From positions 1 to 8,373 of the forward strand of contig CADCQZ010000160.1 in NCBI GenBank assembly GCA_902803675.1: a stretch of DNA of 8,373 nucleotides, given 5' to 3'. Under the pieces are notes generated by a model that was not told where the DNA came from, did not search any database, and worked only from the letters and a program-made list of their open reading frames with translations. Below are positions 6,841 to 8,373 of the stretch, in pieces. Position 1 is the stretch's first letter. Every line of letters begins with the position of its first letter. The position numbers and the translations under genes are program-made. Origin of the DNA: an uncultured Eubacteriales bacterium (GTDB lineage Bacteria > Bacillota_A > Clostridia > Christensenellales > Aristaeellaceae).

Positions 6841-6888
6841 AAACACGGCATGAAGGTCTCTTAAAAGGTCATCATGCCGTGTTTTTTT
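6841..6888. terminator. Intrinsic terminator of the HAD gene, probably bidirectional
   Basis: A perfect 13-bp stem (6841-6853 with 6872-6884, AAACACGGCATGA/TCATGCCGTGTTT) and an 18-base loop are followed on the plus strand by a run of seven T (6882-6888), a textbook terminator for the HAD gene. On the minus strand the stem is followed by TTTCTTTTATG, so it can also end the convergent surface-protein gene, whose stop codon is at 6924. Confidence 0.9.
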
Positions 6889-6923
6889 ATGGAAGACCGG
6901 TCACTGATCCGGCTTTCGCGCGG

Positions 6924-8373
6924 TCATCTCTCCAGCAGCTTCCGGAGCTGTTCGGCCGACTGCTGATGGGCCGGGTCCGTATCCTTGTATTTGGGATAGG
7001 GGCTCTCGCACCCGTTGTAATTGAGGCGGTTGATGATGAGCATGCAGGTGGTCCCGGCGCCGCCCAGGTCATCACGGATGCTGACGGGCACCTCGAAGGC
7101 GTAGTTCTTCATCCCGCTGAGATCCACGGATCCGTAACCGCCGGGAGCGGGCAGGAAGGTGATGAACTCGTCGGTGAAGGTCAGCTCATCATCCACCAGG
7201 TCGTAGGACACGGTCAGGCTGCCGTCCTCCACCCGGGCGGTCACCGTGCCGATCACCAGCATGTTGCTGGCGATCAGGCGGAAGGTGCTGACACCGTCTT
7301 TCGTCAGATCGACGGGGGCGAACATGTACCATTCCTTCACCGCGGGGTCGTAGTCCCGGAGATAGAGGCCTTCCAGGCCGGCGGTGTTCCCGTTCATCAG
7401 CGTATAGTCCAGGGCGGGGATCACGGCTTTTTCCACGATCTCGCCGCAGGCGGTGCAGGCGCGCCCCTTCTGCCCGGCAAAGCTCTGCGTGGGAGGGATG
7501 AGGGTGCTCCAGCGGCCCCGGTCGTGCCCCGTGGCCGGGATCTCCCGGCTGAAGGGGACCTGGCCGCAGACGGCGCAGTGGAAGCTCTCCTGCCCGGGCC
7601 GCACACAGGTCGCTTCCGAGTCGACGCGCCACTCCCCGTCCCGGTGCAGGCATTCCAGCACCGTCACGGGCACGCTGATCTCAAGGTCTTTATCCTCCGC
7701 CCGGACGATCACCGCGGCGGTGCCCGTCTTTTTCGCCGTGAGCACGCCGTTCTCGACGGTCAGGATGCCGGGATCGGTGGATGAGAACCTGTACACGTAT
7801 CCGGTGCCGGTGCCGCTTTTGACCCGGAGAGGAAAGCTGTCGCCGGGACGGATCTCATCCGGGAGATCCCCGACGCTCAGGGTCTCGGTCACGGCCCGCA
7901 CTTCCCGGGAAGCGGTGACGCCGGTATGGTCCAGGGCGGTGGCGGTGATGACGGCATAGCCGTCTTTGAGCACCGTGATACCGCCGAACTCATCCACTTC
8001 GATCACGTCCGGATCGGAGCTGGCCCATTTGATCGCGGGCTCCGCCCCCTCGGGGGATACGGTGACGAGCGCTTTGTGGGGGATGCCCACATAGACGGTG
8101 TCGTCAAGATCGATCCCGATCTCCTCGGAGAGCACCTCAGGCTCATGCTCCGTGATGTTCTTCAGCTCATATCCGCCCCTGCCGTCCGGCACGATGTCCG
8201 CTCCGGAGGTGACGGTGACCGTTCTGCCGTCCCCGTCCCGCACGGTGGTGTCCAGGGTATAGCGGCCCTCCTTCAGCGGATGGATGGCGAAGCGCACCTG
8301 GCCGTCTCCCGAGCGCTGCTTGACGGCGTAGATCTCGCCGTCCCGCTTGAGGGTGAGGGTGTATTCGCTGTCA
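6924..8373 (-). CDS. Secreted protein with bacterial Ig-like domains and Cys-rich repeats (N-terminus missing)
   Basis: The frame stays open to the right window edge, so the true start and any signal peptide are outside; the GTG at 8297 is an internal valine. The 482 visible residues contain a beta-rich start, then two Big_2-like Ig domains (about 91-162 with AIKWASSDPDVIEVDEFGGI, and 168-238 with YRFSSTDPGILTVENGVLTA). A Cys-rich stretch follows, of the type ATC...CxxCG...IPATGH (C241, C256, C266, C269), then a second, decayed copy that keeps only its CTACG pair (C306, C309). The last 160 residues (323-482) form a domain I do not recognise, with predicted beta strands and two more cysteines. 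No LPXTG, transmembrane or SLH anchor is seen at the C-terminus. Such proteins are usually exported to the surface in Clostridia; ligand and function are unknown. Confidence 0.82.
   Translation of the reverse strand, partial: DSEYTLTLKRDGEIYAVKQRSGDGQVRFAIHPLKEGRYTLDTTVRDGDGRTVTVTSGADIVPDGRGGYELKNITEHEPEVLSEEIGIDLDDTVYVGIPHKALVTVSPEGAEPAIKWASSDPDVIEVDEFGGITVLKDGYAVITATALDHTGVTASREVRAVTETLSVGDLPDEIRPGDSFPLRVKSGTGTGYVYRFSSTDPGILTVENGVLTAKKTGTAAVIVRAEDKDLEISVPVTVLECLHRDGEWRVDSEATCVRPGQESFHCAVCGQVPFSREIPATGHDRGRWSTLIPPTQSFAGQKGRACTACGEIVEKAVIPALDYTLMNGNTAGLEGLYLRDYDPAVKEWYMFAPVDLTKDGVSTFRLIASNMLVIGTVTARVEDGSLTVSYDLVDDELTFTDEFITFLPAPGGYGSVDLSGMKNYAFEVPVSIRDDLGGAGTTCMLIINRLNYNGCESPYPKYKDTDPAHQQSAEQLRKLLER

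Noticed and set aside
6879..7784. 301-residue plus-strand frame opposite the secreted-protein gene
   Set aside because: It starts inside the T-tract of the terminator, has no domain, and its composition mirrors the antisense of the Ig-like gene.
8295..8297. GTG as a start codon for the secreted protein
   Set aside because: The same frame continues to the window edge with coherent beta-strand sequence (YTLTLKRDGEIYAV), and no ribosome binding site or signal peptide is present at this GTG.
1..8373. CRISPR array, insertion sequence, prophage, tRNA/rRNA or defence system
   Set aside because: No regularly spaced repeats, terminal inverted repeats, transposase or integrase motifs, or RNA-gene signatures were seen; gene-free gaps are all under 200 bases and are explained by promoters and terminators.

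Overview
The window reads as ordinary chromosome from a GC-rich Firmicute, most likely a Clostridia-type gut or rumen bacterium. Three things point there: the gene pair asp23-fakA (yloU-yloV) with recG just downstream, in the same relative order as in Bacillus and Clostridia; consistently strong AGGAGG-type ribosome binding sites; and a large secreted protein with bacterial Ig-like domains and cysteine-rich 'ATC...CxxCG...IPATGH' repeats, common in surface proteins of anaerobic Clostridia. The species cannot be named from this sequence.

Layout. Bases 2-1783 (+) hold a two-gene operon for an aconitase-superfamily hydro-lyase of the 3-isopropylmalate dehydratase/homoaconitase type: the large subunit (only its first few residues are cut off by the window edge) and the small subunit. 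A long hairpin at 1816-1858 separates this operon from the convergent recG gene. Bases 1875-5969 (-) hold, in transcription order, an Asp23/Gls24-family protein, FakA (fatty acid kinase, DhaL/DegV-partner type) and RecG helicase. A clear vegetative promoter (6025-6053, -) drives this cluster. A strong intrinsic terminator lies between fakA and recG, so recG may be expressed separately or by read-through. Diverging from this cluster is a HAD-family phosphatase gene (6151-6789, +). It ends at a strong hairpin-plus-T-tract terminator (6841-6888), which is also placed to stop the last gene, a secreted Ig-like protein on the minus strand (6924 to the right edge, N-terminus missing).

Function. The LeuCD-like pair is probably involved in branched-chain amino acid synthesis or a related 2-hydroxyacid isomerisation. 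Asp23 and FakA belong to envelope and lipid homeostasis: FakA phosphorylates fatty acids presented by FakB/DegV proteins, none of which is in this window. RecG remodels stalled forks and recombination intermediates. The HAD protein and the Ig-like protein have no assigned substrate or ligand.

I found no mobile element, CRISPR array, tRNA or rRNA, and no convincing new multi-gene system. The points most worth checking are a FakA whose middle domain lacks the usual metal-ligand residues, a RecG with an altered 'LHGRM' motif, the terminator between fakA and recG, and the unassigned C-terminal domain of the secreted protein. All family assignments come from reading motifs; no database search was run.
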